Shown here piece after piece: positions 1-8,802 of a stretch of 34,299 nt of DNA (position 1 is its first letter; the number at the start of each line of letters is the position of its first letter). The notes beneath the pieces are model-generated. The model made no database searches. It worked only from the letters and a program-made list of their open reading frames with translations, and was not told where the DNA came from. The position numbers and the translations under genes are program-made. This DNA comes from Bacteroidota bacterium (GTDB lineage: Bacteria > Bacteroidota > Bacteroidia > SXHM01), in assembly GCA_947478465.1 (NCBI GenBank), contig CANJWH010000034.1, forward strand, positions 1-34,299, written 5' to 3'.

Positions 1-371
1 CGCAAAGCATGAAATCTGCTTCAGCTAATGTTGACGAACTTTCTAAAGCATACAGTAAAGCAACATCTGCTATCACTTCTATTGATTTAGGAATGGATGA
101 CGGTCAAACATTCGGTAAACAATTGCAGGAAGTTGCTCAAAAACTTTCTTCGCTTAATGCAGTATATGAATTGCAATTGCAAGGCTCAAATGATTTCTTG
201 AAATCTCAAAGCAAACTGCATTCTGGTATAACTGATCTTATGGAAAATCTTAATGCTTCCGTTAGCGACACTAAGAAATTTAAAGAGGAAGTTGGTGCAT
301 TGGCAGAAAATCTAAGCGCACTTAACACAGTTTACGGAAACATGCTTACTGCAATGGGCGGTAAAAAATAA
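1..371 (+). CDS. gldL: GldL/PorL, T9SS and gliding motor protein (C-terminal part)
   Basis: This is the 3' end of a gene whose start lies before the window. The frame is open from base 3 and the ATG at 9 is probably internal. About 122 codons are visible, ending in TAA at 369-371. The residues are polar and heptad-like, and the segments ELQLQGSN and NTVYGNML match the conserved cytoplasmic C-terminal region of GldL. In the family, GldL has two N-terminal membrane helices (not visible here) and forms the inner-membrane stator ring around GldM, coupling proton motive force to T9SS export and gliding. gldM follows after 45 bases in the conserved gldKLMN order, which supports the call. The identification is firm; only the N-terminal boundary is unknown. 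Confidence 0.93.
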   Translation, partial: QSMKSASANVDELSKAYSKATSAITSIDLGMDDGQTFGKQLQEVAQKLSSLNAVYELQLQGSNDFLKSQSKLHSGITDLMENLNASVSDTKKFKEEVGALAENLSALNTVYGNMLTAMGGKK

Positions 372-416
372 TAAGCCATTCATTTATTCATTAACCTAAT
401 AAAAAAGTAATAAGAA

Positions 417-2114
417 ATGGCAGGCGGAAAAGAAACCCCCAGGCAGAAGATGATTGGGATGATGTATCTCGTTTTGACAGCGCTGCTCGCGCTTAACGTG
501 TCAAAAGAGATATTAAATTCATTCATTCTCATTAACAACGGCCTTGTTACCACTAACACGAACTTCTCAAATAAAAATGCAGCGCAAATGGCTGCTTTTG
601 ATAAGGAGTATGCGTTGAATCCTAAAAAAGTGCAAAAATATTATGATGATGCAAAAGCAGTTAAGGCTTCAGCGGACTCATTAGTTGAGCATATTGAATT
701 CTTAAAACATTATCTTATTATTAAGACAGATGGACTAGATTCAACTTCAATCTTTGCCTTAAGAAAGCAATGGCAGGATGCAGATGATGTGAACAAACCT
801 AGATTTAAAGTTCAGTTGGATTCAATATTTAATCTGAAAAATGTGAACTCAAAAGACAATTATGATATTGCTACTAATATTATGATTGGAGGTGAGGAAG
901 CTAATCCTAAAACAGGAAAATTTACTGCTCAGGAGATAAAAGGAAAACTCGATTATTTCAGAGAAAGAATGAAGACTTTTGTAAAAGAGCCTTCTCTTTC
1001 TGCAGCTCTTAACGCTAATTTTAATACAGATACAACTTACAAAATAAGCGAAACTGAAACTGAAAATTGGATGTTGTCTAATTTCTATCACATTCCATTA
1101 GCGGCTGTTGTTACCAACCTTTCTAAAATTCAAACAGATGTCCGTAATGCTGAGTCGGATGTTATTAAACATTTATTTCAGAATGTAAGTGCAGAAGATT
1201 TCAAGTTTGATAAATTAGAAGCACGTGTTATTCCTCAATCAAACTACGTTCTTGTAGGAGAGAAGTATCAGGCTGATGTTTTTGTAGCTGCTTATAGTAC
1301 AACACAAAATCCTAGTATTTTAATTGGGGAGGTTGATACTGCGAAGAGAGCGCTAATCGGAAGAGGAGATTCTTCAAATGTTAAGATTAAAGATGGTGTA
1401 GGAAGATATGAAGTTCCTGCTGGTGCCGAAGGCATTAAGAAATGGGGCGGAATTATTCAAGTTGTTTCTCCGGGTGGAGAAATAAAGAGCTACCCATTCA
1501 GAAGCGAATATATGGTAGCAAAACCTGCGCTTGTTGTTTCACCAACTAAAATGAATGTGCTTTATATTGGTGTTGAAAACCCAGTATCTATTTCAGTTCC
1601 GGGTGTTCCTACTGAGAATTTATCACCTTCATTAAGTGGTGGGACATTGCGTCCTGGAAAAGAAAAAGGTGAATTTATTGCAGAAGTAAAAGGTGGAAGT
1701 GAAGCAATTGTTAGCGTTTCTGCAAAGTTTATGGTAGATGGTAAAGCGACAACTAAAAATATGGGGCAATTTAAGTTTCGTGTGAAACGTGTTCCTGATC
1801 CGGTTGCTTATATCGCGAACAAAAAAGACGGTTTGGTTTCTGCTAACGAGTTGATAGCAGCTGGTGCTGTTATCCCTAAAATGGAGAATTTTGACTTTGA
1901 TTTGCAATTTAAAATCACTTCGTTTGACTTATCGATGAATATGCAAGGTGATTTCATTACAAAATCTACAAATGGAAACAGGCTTTCTGCTGAAATGGCT
2001 ACTATGTTGAAATCAGCTAAAAAAGGAACAAAGATTTATATTGAAGAAGTAAAGGCAGTTGGTCCTGATGGAGTTCCTAGAAAACTTGCTCCACTCAACC
2101 TGAAGTTACAATAA
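417..2114 (+). CDS. gldM: GldM/PorM, T9SS and gliding motor protein
   Basis: This 565-residue protein starts MAGGKETPRQKMIG, the characteristic GldM N-terminus. A single membrane helix follows at about residues 13-35, and the rest is a long periplasmic region. In the family, GldM dimers pass through the GldL pentamer and reach across the periplasm through four domains (D1-D4), carrying motor torque to the GldK-GldN ring for secretion and gliding. The first periplasmic part (about 40-240) looks helical, as expected for D1. The remainder is beta-rich, with YLVLTALLAL in the helix and a VGPDG-type turn near the C-terminus. At 565 residues it is somewhat longer than the roughly 515 usual for the family. 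It lies between gldL and gldN (45 and 22 base gaps) and is almost certainly in one operon with them. Confidence 0.96.
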   Translation: MAGGKETPRQKMIGMMYLVLTALLALNVSKEILNSFILINNGLVTTNTNFSNKNAAQMAAFDKEYALNPKKVQKYYDDAKAVKASADSLVEHIEFLKHYLIIKTDGLDSTSIFALRKQWQDADDVNKPRFKVQLDSIFNLKNVNSKDNYDIATNIMIGGEEANPKTGKFTAQEIKGKLDYFRERMKTFVKEPSLSAALNANFNTDTTYKISETETENWMLSNFYHIPLAAVVTNLSKIQTDVRNAESDVIKHLFQNVSAEDFKFDKLEARVIPQSNYVLVGEKYQADVFVAAYSTTQNPSILIGEVDTAKRALIGRGDSSNVKIKDGVGRYEVPAGAEGIKKWGGIIQVVSPGGEIKSYPFRSEYMVAKPALVVSPTKMNVLYIGVENPVSISVPGVPTENLSPSLSGGTLRPGKEKGEFIAEVKGGSEAIVSVSAKFMVDGKATTKNMGQFKFRVKRVPDPVAYIANKKDGLVSANELIAAGAVIPKMENFDFDLQFKITSFDLSMNMQGDFITKSTNGNRLSAEMATMLKSAKKGTKIYIEEVKAVGPDGVPRKLAPLNLKLQ

Positions 2115-2123
2115 CAATTAATC

Positions 2124-2131
2124 AAAGGAGG
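2124..2131 (+). promoter_or_regulatory. Strong Shine-Dalgarno site before gldN
   Basis: AAAGGAGG lies five bases before the gldN ATG at 2137 and fixes that start. Bacteroidota genes usually lack good Shine-Dalgarno sequences, and none of the neighbouring starts I checked has one this strong. It may raise GldN translation relative to GldM from the shared message. Confidence 0.65.
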
Positions 2132-2136
2132 AAATC

Positions 2137-2976
2137 ATGAAAAAGATACTTTATATCATGGCGCTGATGCTCACCTTAGGTGGTATTGGTTCTGTTTCCG
2201 CTCAAAATGTATTAGATGGTGTTTACGTAAAAGAGCACTACCCTACAAGAAAGGTTGTTCCTTATACACATTTGCGTGAAGCGGATGTTATGTGGAGCAA
2301 ACGCATTTGGCGTAAGCTTGATCTCCGTGAAAAAATCAATCAACCGCTCTACTTTCCTATTGACAGGATTAAAGACCGCAGAAGTCTTACTCAGGTTATT
2401 ATGGAAGCGGTTCGTGAAGGTAGTTTGACTGCGTACTCTGCTTCTGACGATGAATTTACACTTACGCTTACTAAAGCGGAAATTGATAAAATTGGAGCTA
2501 AAACAGACACTATGTATGTTGAAAATCCTGATCCTCCATATGATCTTCAAATGAAGATTGTAGTAAACGAGTTTGATCCGGGAACTGTAAAAGAATACCG
2601 TATCAAGGAAGATTGGTTTTTTGATAAACAACGTTCAGTTCAAGATGTACGCATTATAGGAATTTGTCCTGTAGCAGACAATATTGACCCTGTAACAGGA
2701 GAAATCAGGGGTTCTACTCCATTGTTTTGGATTTATTTTCCTGAAGCAAGAAATATTTTTGCAAGTGCTGAAGTATTTAACCGTTCAAATGATGCTGAAC
2801 GCAGAACATTGGAAGATGTGTTCTGGAAAAGAATGTTCGGTAGCTATGTTTACAAAGAGCAAAACGTTTATGATCGTAGAATAGCTGACTACAAACAAGG
2901 CATTCATGCATTGCTTGAAGCGGAAAGAGTAAAAGATGATTTGTTTATTTTGGAACATGATCTTTGGGAATATTAA
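2137..2976 (+). CDS. gldN: GldN/PorN, T9SS periplasmic ring protein
   Basis: This 279-residue protein has a Sec signal peptide: a Lys-Lys start, a hydrophobic core, and a likely cut after SVSA at residues 19-22. The mature part carries the GldN signature LREADVMWSKRIWRKLDLRE, the conserved NPDPPYD segment, the GICPVADNIDPVTGE segment and a C-terminal DLWEY. In the family, GldN joins the GldK lipoprotein in a large periplasmic ring under the outer membrane and contacts GldM; it is needed for T9SS secretion and gliding. The start is set by the strong ribosome-binding site just upstream. A rho-independent terminator at 3004-3033 closes the gldLMN operon. Confidence 0.95.
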   Translation: MKKILYIMALMLTLGGIGSVSAQNVLDGVYVKEHYPTRKVVPYTHLREADVMWSKRIWRKLDLREKINQPLYFPIDRIKDRRSLTQVIMEAVREGSLTAYSASDDEFTLTLTKAEIDKIGAKTDTMYVENPDPPYDLQMKIVVNEFDPGTVKEYRIKEDWFFDKQRSVQDVRIIGICPVADNIDPVTGEIRGSTPLFWIYFPEARNIFASAEVFNRSNDAERRTLEDVFWKRMFGSYVYKEQNVYDRRIADYKQGIHALLEAERVKDDLFILEHDLWEY

Positions 2977-3003
2977 TTCCTGAATACACAATATTTTGAT
3001 AAT

Positions 3004-3033
3004 AGCCCCGTTAATTATTTAACGGGGCTTTTT
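3004..3033 (+). terminator. Rho-independent terminator after gldN
   Basis: An 11-bp perfect inverted repeat (AGCCCCGTTAA / TTAACGGGGCT) with a four-base loop is followed by a T-run (TTTTT, then ATTT). It lies 28 bases after the gldN stop. It separates the gldLMN transcript from the gldN paralogue that starts at 3078, so the second copy either depends on readthrough or has its own promoter in the 44 bases between. Confidence 0.88.
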
Positions 3034-3077
3034 ATTTACCCTTTGTAACAAAACATTAATTTAAGCATTAGTCTGTT

Positions 3078-3968
3078 ATGAAAGAAACAATCATTTTTTC
3101 CTTTTGCATATTGCTTGGAGCAATTGCTGCGCATGCCCAAAGCGCTGAGGGCAGAATTTATAATATAAGTGAGCGTGTTTATGATATTAACGACCGAGAG
3201 GATATAAGCCAAACAGTTTGGCATAATGATAATGGTGATAGACCTCCAGTTTCATATCCATATCTACGTGAAGCCGATGTAATGTGGAGTCGAACAGTGT
3301 GGCGTAAATTAGATATGCGTGAAAAAATGAATCATCCGATTTATTATCCTATTGATGCTACTAAAGAACGCATTAGTTTAGTTCAATTGATGCTAAACGC
3401 TCTGAGTGAAGGCTCGCTGACTGCTTACGATGCTATTAACGATGAATTTTCTACACCACTTTCATGGAGTTCAGTACGCAAATTCGGATCTGAAATTGAC
3501 ACTATTTATGTTCCAAATCCAGATCCTCCTTATGATATTGAAATGAAACTAGTGCAAAAAGAATTTGACCCGTCAACGGTAAAAGAATTTAGAATAAAAG
3601 AGGTTTGGTTTTTTGACAAACAACGATCAGAATTAAATGTACGTATTGTTGGCATTTGCCCTGTTGCAGAAAATATTGATCCGATAACAGGTGAGGTGCG
3701 TGGTCTTTCACCTATGTTCTGGGTATATTTTCCGGAATTGCGAAATATACTTTCAACTACACGTGTTTTTACACGTTTTAATGGCAATATGGAAATGACT
3801 TATGATGACCTATTCTGGAAACGTATGTTCAGCAGTTATATTTATAAAGTGCAGAATGTTTATGACCGAAAAATTTCGGATTATACAGCAGGTATTAATT
3901 CTATGTTGGAATCAGAAAAGGTTAAGGATGATATTTTTAATCTTGAAAGTGATTTGTGGGAGTATTGA
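3078..3968 (+). CDS. gldO: GldN paralogue (GldO-like T9SS periplasmic protein)
   Basis: This 296-residue protein has a signal peptide (likely cut after AHA, about residue 20). It is clearly homologous to the gldN product just upstream, with over half the residues the same by eye. Shared landmarks are LREADVMWS, WRKLDMREK, NPDPPYD, FFDKQRS, GICPVAENIDP and the final DLWEY. It has about 20 extra residues between the signal peptide and the shared core. In Flavobacterium johnsoniae a gldN-gldO pair also lies in tandem and is partly redundant, so I use that symbol by analogy. Whether this copy is an orthologue of that gldO or an independent duplication cannot be told from the window. It is cut off from gldLMN by a terminator and ends three bases from the convergent comEC stop, with no terminator between them. 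Confidence 0.88.
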   Translation: MKETIIFSFCILLGAIAAHAQSAEGRIYNISERVYDINDREDISQTVWHNDNGDRPPVSYPYLREADVMWSRTVWRKLDMREKMNHPIYYPIDATKERISLVQLMLNALSEGSLTAYDAINDEFSTPLSWSSVRKFGSEIDTIYVPNPDPPYDIEMKLVQKEFDPSTVKEFRIKEVWFFDKQRSELNVRIVGICPVAENIDPITGEVRGLSPMFWVYFPELRNILSTTRVFTRFNGNMEMTYDDLFWKRMFSSYIYKVQNVYDRKISDYTAGINSMLESEKVKDDIFNLESDLWEY

Positions 3969-3971
3969 TTT

Positions 3972-6071
3972 TCATAACTCAGTTGTGAATGCTCCTTGTA
4001 TTGCAACGTCATAATATTTAACTCCCCCATTTTTGCATTCATTTCCCCATTTTCTGCACATTTTAGTTGAATTGGAAGAGTCGAAAATAATCAAATACGG
4101 ATTGAAGTATTTTATCACTTGGTTAAATTCAATGTCTGTGTCCCCTCTTAATATTATAAAATCAGTTTTTACCTTTTTGGTATAATTAATCTCATGATTA
4201 AATTGCTTGTCAATTACTAAAACCTTTTTGTTGCCGGCACTTATTTGTAGAATCCCCAGGGAAGAATAAAGAGAATCTAATTTTATAAAACTTTGTTTCA
4301 CCAACCCGTTTTTCCACCAGTTATGTTCGATATTAAACAGCATTTTGTCTTTGTCATAAATTAATGTTGACGGAGCATAAAAAGAATTCTGTGTACCCTG
4401 AATTAAGTCATATACGCTTGATCCTGCAACATTGTAAACAATAAACTTTCTTTGTAAATTTTGTTCAATAGTTTCAATAAACTGAGTTATAGAAATAATA
4501 AATAATGCACCAAGTGAAACATAAAGTGCAGCCATATTTCTTTGAGTAATAAATAAAAACAAAGCCACCACAATGCAATAAAGCATCCAAGTTTCTATAA
4601 TATTTATGTCAATACCTCCAAGAATTGAATATGGCAACGCTTCAGTTAATTCAACTGATTTATTTAGCATTAAAATCATCCATTTTAAAATCAACGTTAT
4701 GTAATCACAAAGCTCTGGTATAAATGCAGAAACAAGAGTTGCAAGACCTACATATAAAATACCGGTTGAGAGCGGAATTACTATAAGATTTGAAATCATA
4801 AAATAAACAGGAAACTGATGAAAATATAGAAACCCTAGGGGAGCAGTAGCAATTTGCGCAGCTATTGAAACGCAAGTAATTTCCCAAACCCACTTCATCA
4901 ATTTTGTTTTTGGCTCCCATAAATCAACTAATAAAGGCTGGAAGGTAACAATGCCAATAACAGCAAGATATGACAACTGAAAACCAACCTGCATCACTAA
5001 ATATGGGTCGTAAATGAGCAGTGAGATTGCTGAAACAGCAAGTGTATTGTAAATATTTGTATGGTAATTAAATGATTTTGCAATTACAATAAATCCAAAC
5101 ATTACTGAAGCGCGGAGTACTGATGGCGAAAGTCCAGTAATCATTGCATAGAAAGCAAGAAATAGAATAAGTAAAATAGCCTTGACAATATTTCCTCTTT
5201 TTACTTTGTCTAAAAACGACAGAAGCCATGCTACAACCACATACATAATTCCTACATGTAGTCCTGAAACGGACAAAACGTGTAATGCGCCTGAAACAGC
5301 ATAAGCACGCATTATTTCAGGGTCTAATTCATCTGTATAACCTAATATTAATGCAGCACCAACGGCAAATTCACGACCTTCTAATCCATGTCGTTGTAAA
5401 ATACTCAACAGGTTATCTCTCAGATTATAAATCCATTTCAATGCAGCATTGCCTTTGTTTATTCCTGTAACTCTAAATGAAACTGAAGGAATATATGCTT
5501 GCCTTGTAATTTGGTGAAAAAGTAAAAACTGCTTGTAATTAAATTGTGCAGGGTTTTGAGTTTCGCGCAATTGCTGAAGTACTGTATTCACTAACAAAAC
5601 GTCACCGTATTTAATTGCGGATGAGATACTGTCTTTCTTTAAGTATATAATCGCTTTACCGTTTGCATTTATCCTCTTACCATTTTCAAATAAATTCAAA
5701 ACTTCAACTTCAAGTTTGAATGATTTAGCTTTTTCAACAACATTTGTGGTTGCTTGTACTAAAAACTGGTGAGGTTTTTCGTCAAGTTTTGATATGTGAT
5801 TTGGATAAAACCGTTCTGTATTGATGATTGATATTGCGATTCCTGATGAGAATAAAAATAAGTGAAGCGGAATTCCAAACATCCATCTTTTGCGATAAGA
5901 AGTTTTTTTAAGAAATGGTAAAATAAAAAATGAAACAATCAAGACTGTAATAAGAAGTGCAAAAAGTGCTGATGAAGTAATGATAAATTCGCCAAGATAA
6001 ATGCCAGCTATAGTGCCTGCAGTAAAAGGCAATGCCAACCTGAAAAGCGGTATTTTATTGAAGAAAAACAT
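3972..6071 (-). CDS. comEC: ComEC/Rec2-family DNA uptake channel, short form
   Basis: This 699-residue polytopic membrane protein has helices near residues 9-55 and 65-85, a soluble extracytoplasmic segment of about 90-230 (DUF4131-like), and a second block of helices from about 255 to 540. The Competence-domain hallmarks are present: SVSGLHVG at about 267-274 and GLSPSVLRA at about 313-321. ComEC forms the inner-membrane channel for single-stranded DNA during natural transformation. The C-terminal part after the helices is only about 140 residues and shows no HxHxDH metal site, so the metallo-beta-lactamase nuclease domain of the long form is absent or degenerate; short forms are known in this phylum. 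The ATG at 6071 is followed directly by a hydrophobic stretch. The gene is divergent from the SirB1-like gene, with 55 bases between them and no convincing promoter. Confidence 0.9.
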   Translation of the reverse strand: MFFFNKIPLFRLALPFTAGTIAGIYLGEFIITSSALFALLITVLIVSFFILPFLKKTSYRKRWMFGIPLHLFLFSSGIAISIINTERFYPNHISKLDEKPHQFLVQATTNVVEKAKSFKLEVEVLNLFENGKRINANGKAIIYLKKDSISSAIKYGDVLLVNTVLQQLRETQNPAQFNYKQFLLFHQITRQAYIPSVSFRVTGINKGNAALKWIYNLRDNLLSILQRHGLEGREFAVGAALILGYTDELDPEIMRAYAVSGALHVLSVSGLHVGIMYVVVAWLLSFLDKVKRGNIVKAILLILFLAFYAMITGLSPSVLRASVMFGFIVIAKSFNYHTNIYNTLAVSAISLLIYDPYLVMQVGFQLSYLAVIGIVTFQPLLVDLWEPKTKLMKWVWEITCVSIAAQIATAPLGFLYFHQFPVYFMISNLIVIPLSTGILYVGLATLVSAFIPELCDYITLILKWMILMLNKSVELTEALPYSILGGIDINIIETWMLYCIVVALFLFITQRNMAALYVSLGALFIISITQFIETIEQNLQRKFIVYNVAGSSVYDLIQGTQNSFYAPSTLIYDKDKMLFNIEHNWWKNGLVKQSFIKLDSLYSSLGILQISAGNKKVLVIDKQFNHEINYTKKVKTDFIILRGDTDIEFNQVIKYFNPYLIIFDSSNSTKMCRKWGNECKNGGVKYYDVAIQGAFTTEL

Positions 6072-6126
6072 ACGCTGGTTAGATGAACTGATACGAATTT
6101 ATTAAATTTACTGCACAATTTAAGGC

Positions 6127-7002
6127 ATGAACGAAAAAGATATTACTGCACTGATTAGCCTTCTTGATGATCCGGATGAAGAAATATTTTCTCACATCCG
6201 TGAAAAACTTCTTTCCTATGGAAGCCCAGTTATTCCTTTTCTGGAAAGAGAATGGGAAAAATCTTTTGAAAGCGTTATACAAACGCGAATAGAAAATATT
6301 ATTCACCATATTCAGTTTAACGACACGTTTGAAAATCTGAAAAAATGGGTTGAAAATGGTGGAAAAGATTTGCTTTCAGGAATTATCCTGATTGCCCGTT
6401 ACCAATATCCTGATCTTGATCAGGCTGCCATTCTTAAACAAATTGAAAGAATAAAACAGGATGCCTGGTTGGAACTAAATCCAAACCTTACCGCTTTGGA
6501 AAAGGTTCGTGTGCTGAACCATATTATTTTTGAAGTACATGGATTCAGCGGGAACACTACAAATTTTCATGCACCGCAGAATTCATACATCAACAACGTT
6601 TTAGAAAGCAAACGCGGCAATCCGCTTTCCCTTTCTATCTTATATAGCATTATTGCGCAATCGCTAGATATACCTATTTACGGAGTGAATTTGCCTGAGC
6701 ATTTTATTTTGGCTTACGCTACTGAAAAAACAGATTTGCCGGTGCCAATTAGCAGCAAAGACGAAAAGGTAATGTTTTATATAAACCCTTTCAGTAAAGG
6801 AACTGTCTTTGGAAAACATGAAGTAGATTCATTTCTGCGACAATTGAAGGTAAAAGCAGTTCCTGCGTTTTACGATCCTTGCAGCAACATTGATATGATA
6901 AGAAGATTAGTAAATAATCTTTCCTATGCTTATGAAAAATTAGGCTACCCCGATAAAGTAAAAGACATTCGCAGGCTACTGAAAGCCGTTACTATTTCCT
7001 AA
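6127..7002 (+). CDS. SirB1/transglutaminase-like family protein
   Basis: This 291-residue soluble protein has no signal peptide. The first 80 residues are helical and HEAT-like. The core at about 80-230 matches the Transglut_core2 (SirB1) family through HIIFEVHGFSGN, the motif RGNPLSLSILY (163-173) and GVNLPEHFILAY (186-197). In true transglutaminases a catalytic Cys sits where this family has Ser in the NPLSLS motif, so it is probably not an active transglutaminase. The biochemical role of SirB1-like proteins is not settled. The last 11 bases overlap the end of the convergent phosphoglycosyl transferase gene. It stands alone on the plus strand, with no functional link to its neighbours that I can see. 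Confidence 0.85.
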   Translation: MNEKDITALISLLDDPDEEIFSHIREKLLSYGSPVIPFLEREWEKSFESVIQTRIENIIHHIQFNDTFENLKKWVENGGKDLLSGIILIARYQYPDLDQAAILKQIERIKQDAWLELNPNLTALEKVRVLNHIIFEVHGFSGNTTNFHAPQNSYINNVLESKRGNPLSLSILYSIIAQSLDIPIYGVNLPEHFILAYATEKTDLPVPISSKDEKVMFYINPFSKGTVFGKHEVDSFLRQLKVKAVPAFYDPCSNIDMIRRLVNNLSYAYEKLGYPDKVKDIRRLLKAVTIS

Positions 7003-7585
7003 AAATCCTTAAAAAGGTTTTTATTATTATCCGGAAATCTTCTGCCACACTTTGATTAGAAATGTATTCAAGATTAATTTTAAGTTTTGCGGGCATAACT
7101 TTGCTTATGTAAAATTTTTCGGGGTCAGCTTGTTTTGACAACAACTCATTCTCATCAGCATATTCAATAGATGCATTGTCGGTAATTCCGGGTTTAACTG
7201 AAAGAACTTTCTTTTGCTCTGATGAATATAAGTCAACATATTTACGTACTTCAGGTCTTGGCCCAACCAAACTCATATCGCCAAGAAACACATTAAATAA
7301 TTGAGGAAGCTCATCTAATTTATATTTTCTTAACCATAAACCGATGCGTGTAATTCTGCTGTCCATATTTCCTATGGTGAGTAATCCCTTTTTATCCGAA
7401 TCAATTTTCATGGTGCGAAATTTAAAGAGTTTAAAATCTTTGCTGTTTTTTCCTACACGTGTTTGCAGGTAAAAGATTCCTCCAGGCGAATTGAAAATAA
7501 CTAAGAGCGAAATAATAATAAATAGTGGAAGTAGAATAATGATTCCCAAAAGTGAAAAGATGAAATCAAAAATTCGCTTAATCAT
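6992..7585 (-). CDS. Monotopic phosphoglycosyl transferase (bacterial sugar transferase)
   Basis: This 197-residue protein of the bacterial sugar transferase family is the size of the minimal PglC-type core. A hydrophobic re-entrant segment lies at about residues 7-31. It is followed by FKFRTMK (54-60), the catalytic Asp-Glu pair in KLDELPQL (D91, E92) and the signature MSLVGPRPE (104-112). The family moves a sugar phosphate from a nucleotide sugar to undecaprenyl phosphate, starting a lipid-linked glycan. The substrate cannot be read from the sequence. Its ATG overlaps the stop of the upstream aminotransferase gene (TAATG), implying coupled translation. Being last in a six-gene polysaccharide operon, it probably primes the repeat unit that those genes build. 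Confidence 0.93.
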   Translation of the reverse strand: MIKRIFDFIFSLLGIIILLPLFIIISLLVIFNSPGGIFYLQTRVGKNSKDFKLFKFRTMKIDSDKKGLLTIGNMDSRITRIGLWLRKYKLDELPQLFNVFLGDMSLVGPRPEVRKYVDLYSSEQKKVLSVKPGITDNASIEYADENELLSKQADPEKFYISKVMPAKLKINLEYISNQSVAEDFRIIIKTFLRIFRK

Positions 7586-8802
7586 TATTTATTCAAAATA
7601 GAATCAACTGATGCAATCACAGCATTTACAACCGTTTCAATCTGAGTATCCGTTAAGTCATAATAAACCGGCAACGAAATTTCACGTGAGTAATTATCAT
7701 AAGCAGTAGGGTAATCTTCTATTCTGTAACCCAGAATTTTATAAAAACTCAACAATGGTAAAGGCTGAAAATGCACATTCACAGAAACATCTTTGTTAAA
7801 AATACTCTGAATAATTTCATCGCGTTGTTTTTCTGAAATTCCTTTTATGCGCAAAGGAAACAGGTGATAAGAAGATTCTGAATTGTCAGTATTAAATACA
7901 GGCAATTCTGCCCAATTGAATTGATCTAATTTTTTGCTGTATAAGTCACAAATGTGTTTACGTTTCTTCAACGTATCATTTTTATAACGTGCTAATTCAA
8001 TTAAACCAATCGCAGCTTGCAAATCTGTCATGTTGCATTTATAACCTGCTTCCACCACATCGTATTTCCAATTACCTTTTTGTGTTTTTGTAAGTGCATC
8101 TTTGTTTTGCCCGTGCAAACTTTTTACACAAAACTGCTGATATAGCTTTTCATTATCAAAGGGTTCGGGAAGATTAAATGCAATGGCGCCACCTTCTGCA
8201 GTTGTGAGGTTTTTAACTGCATGAAAAGAGAATACAGTAATGTCAGTTAAGCTGCCTGCCGGCTTATTGTTATAATATGAACCTAATGAATGAGCTGCAT
8301 CAGAGAGAACTAAAATCCTTCCAAGTTTCTCCTGCTCATCAGTAAGAGGTTTAAACCGTTTGTGCAAGTAACCTTCTGCCAGTAAATTATTGAAAGCATC
8401 GTAATCACAAGGTAAACCTCCAAAATCAACAGGCATTATTACCTTGGTTTTTTCTGTAATAGCAGCACGAACGTTTTCAATAGAAATATTAAAATCATTT
8501 TTGTTCACATCCACCATTACCGGTTTTGCTCCACAGTGTATTACCACATTTGCAGTTGCACAGTATGTATAAGCCGGAACAATTACTTCATCACCTTCTT
8601 TTACTCCAAACCAACGCAAAACCAGTTCAAGCCCTGCTGTTGCCGAGTTCAGACATAGAACAGAATTAACTCCACAAAAGGCAGCCAGTTCTTGTTCTAA
8701 TTTTTTTGTGCGAGGGCCTGTAGTTATCCAGCCGCTTTTTAATGCAGCAGTAACTTCATCAATAATCAGTTGGTCAATGCGGGGTGGGGAGAAAGGAATC
8801 AT
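7585..8802 (-). CDS. DegT/DnrJ/EryC1 family PLP-dependent sugar aminotransferase
   Basis: This 405-residue fold-type I aminotransferase has the usual family pattern: WITTGPRTKKLE near the N-terminus, the cofactor-binding Asp in LSDAAHS (D168) and the PLP lysine in FSFHAVKNLTTAEGG (K197). These enzymes aminate a keto group on a nucleotide-linked deoxysugar. A UDP-4-keto sugar is a plausible substrate, given the phosphoglycosyl transferase next to it, but the exact sugar is not shown. An insertion of about 20 residues rich in charge (about 141-163) precedes the Asp motif. Both ends overlap neighbours by one base (TAATG junctions with the methyltransferase and the sugar transferase), marking one tightly coupled operon. 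Confidence 0.93.
   Translation of the reverse strand: MIPFSPPRIDQLIIDEVTAALKSGWITTGPRTKKLEQELAAFCGVNSVLCLNSATAGLELVLRWFGVKEGDEVIVPAYTYCATANVVIHCGAKPVMVDVNKNDFNISIENVRAAITEKTKVIMPVDFGGLPCDYDAFNNLLAEGYLHKRFKPLTDEQEKLGRILVLSDAAHSLGSYYNNKPAGSLTDITVFSFHAVKNLTTAEGGAIAFNLPEPFDNEKLYQQFCVKSLHGQNKDALTKTQKGNWKYDVVEAGYKCNMTDLQAAIGLIELARYKNDTLKKRKHICDLYSKKLDQFNWAELPVFNTDNSESSYHLFPLRIKGISEKQRDEIIQSIFNKDVSVNVHFQPLPLLSFYKILGYRIEDYPTAYDNYSREISLPVYYDLTDTQIETVVNAVIASVDSILNK

Noticed and set aside
849-2991. Minus-strand open frames inside gldM and gldN (849-1091, 1632-1907, 2212-2631, 2785-2991).
   Set aside because: They lie wholly within well-supported genes, lack recognisable domains and have atypical composition.
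6072-6126. Divergent promoters between comEC and the SirB1-like gene.
   Set aside because: TAAATTCG and similar elements occur, but no correctly spaced -33 TTG accompanies them on either strand.
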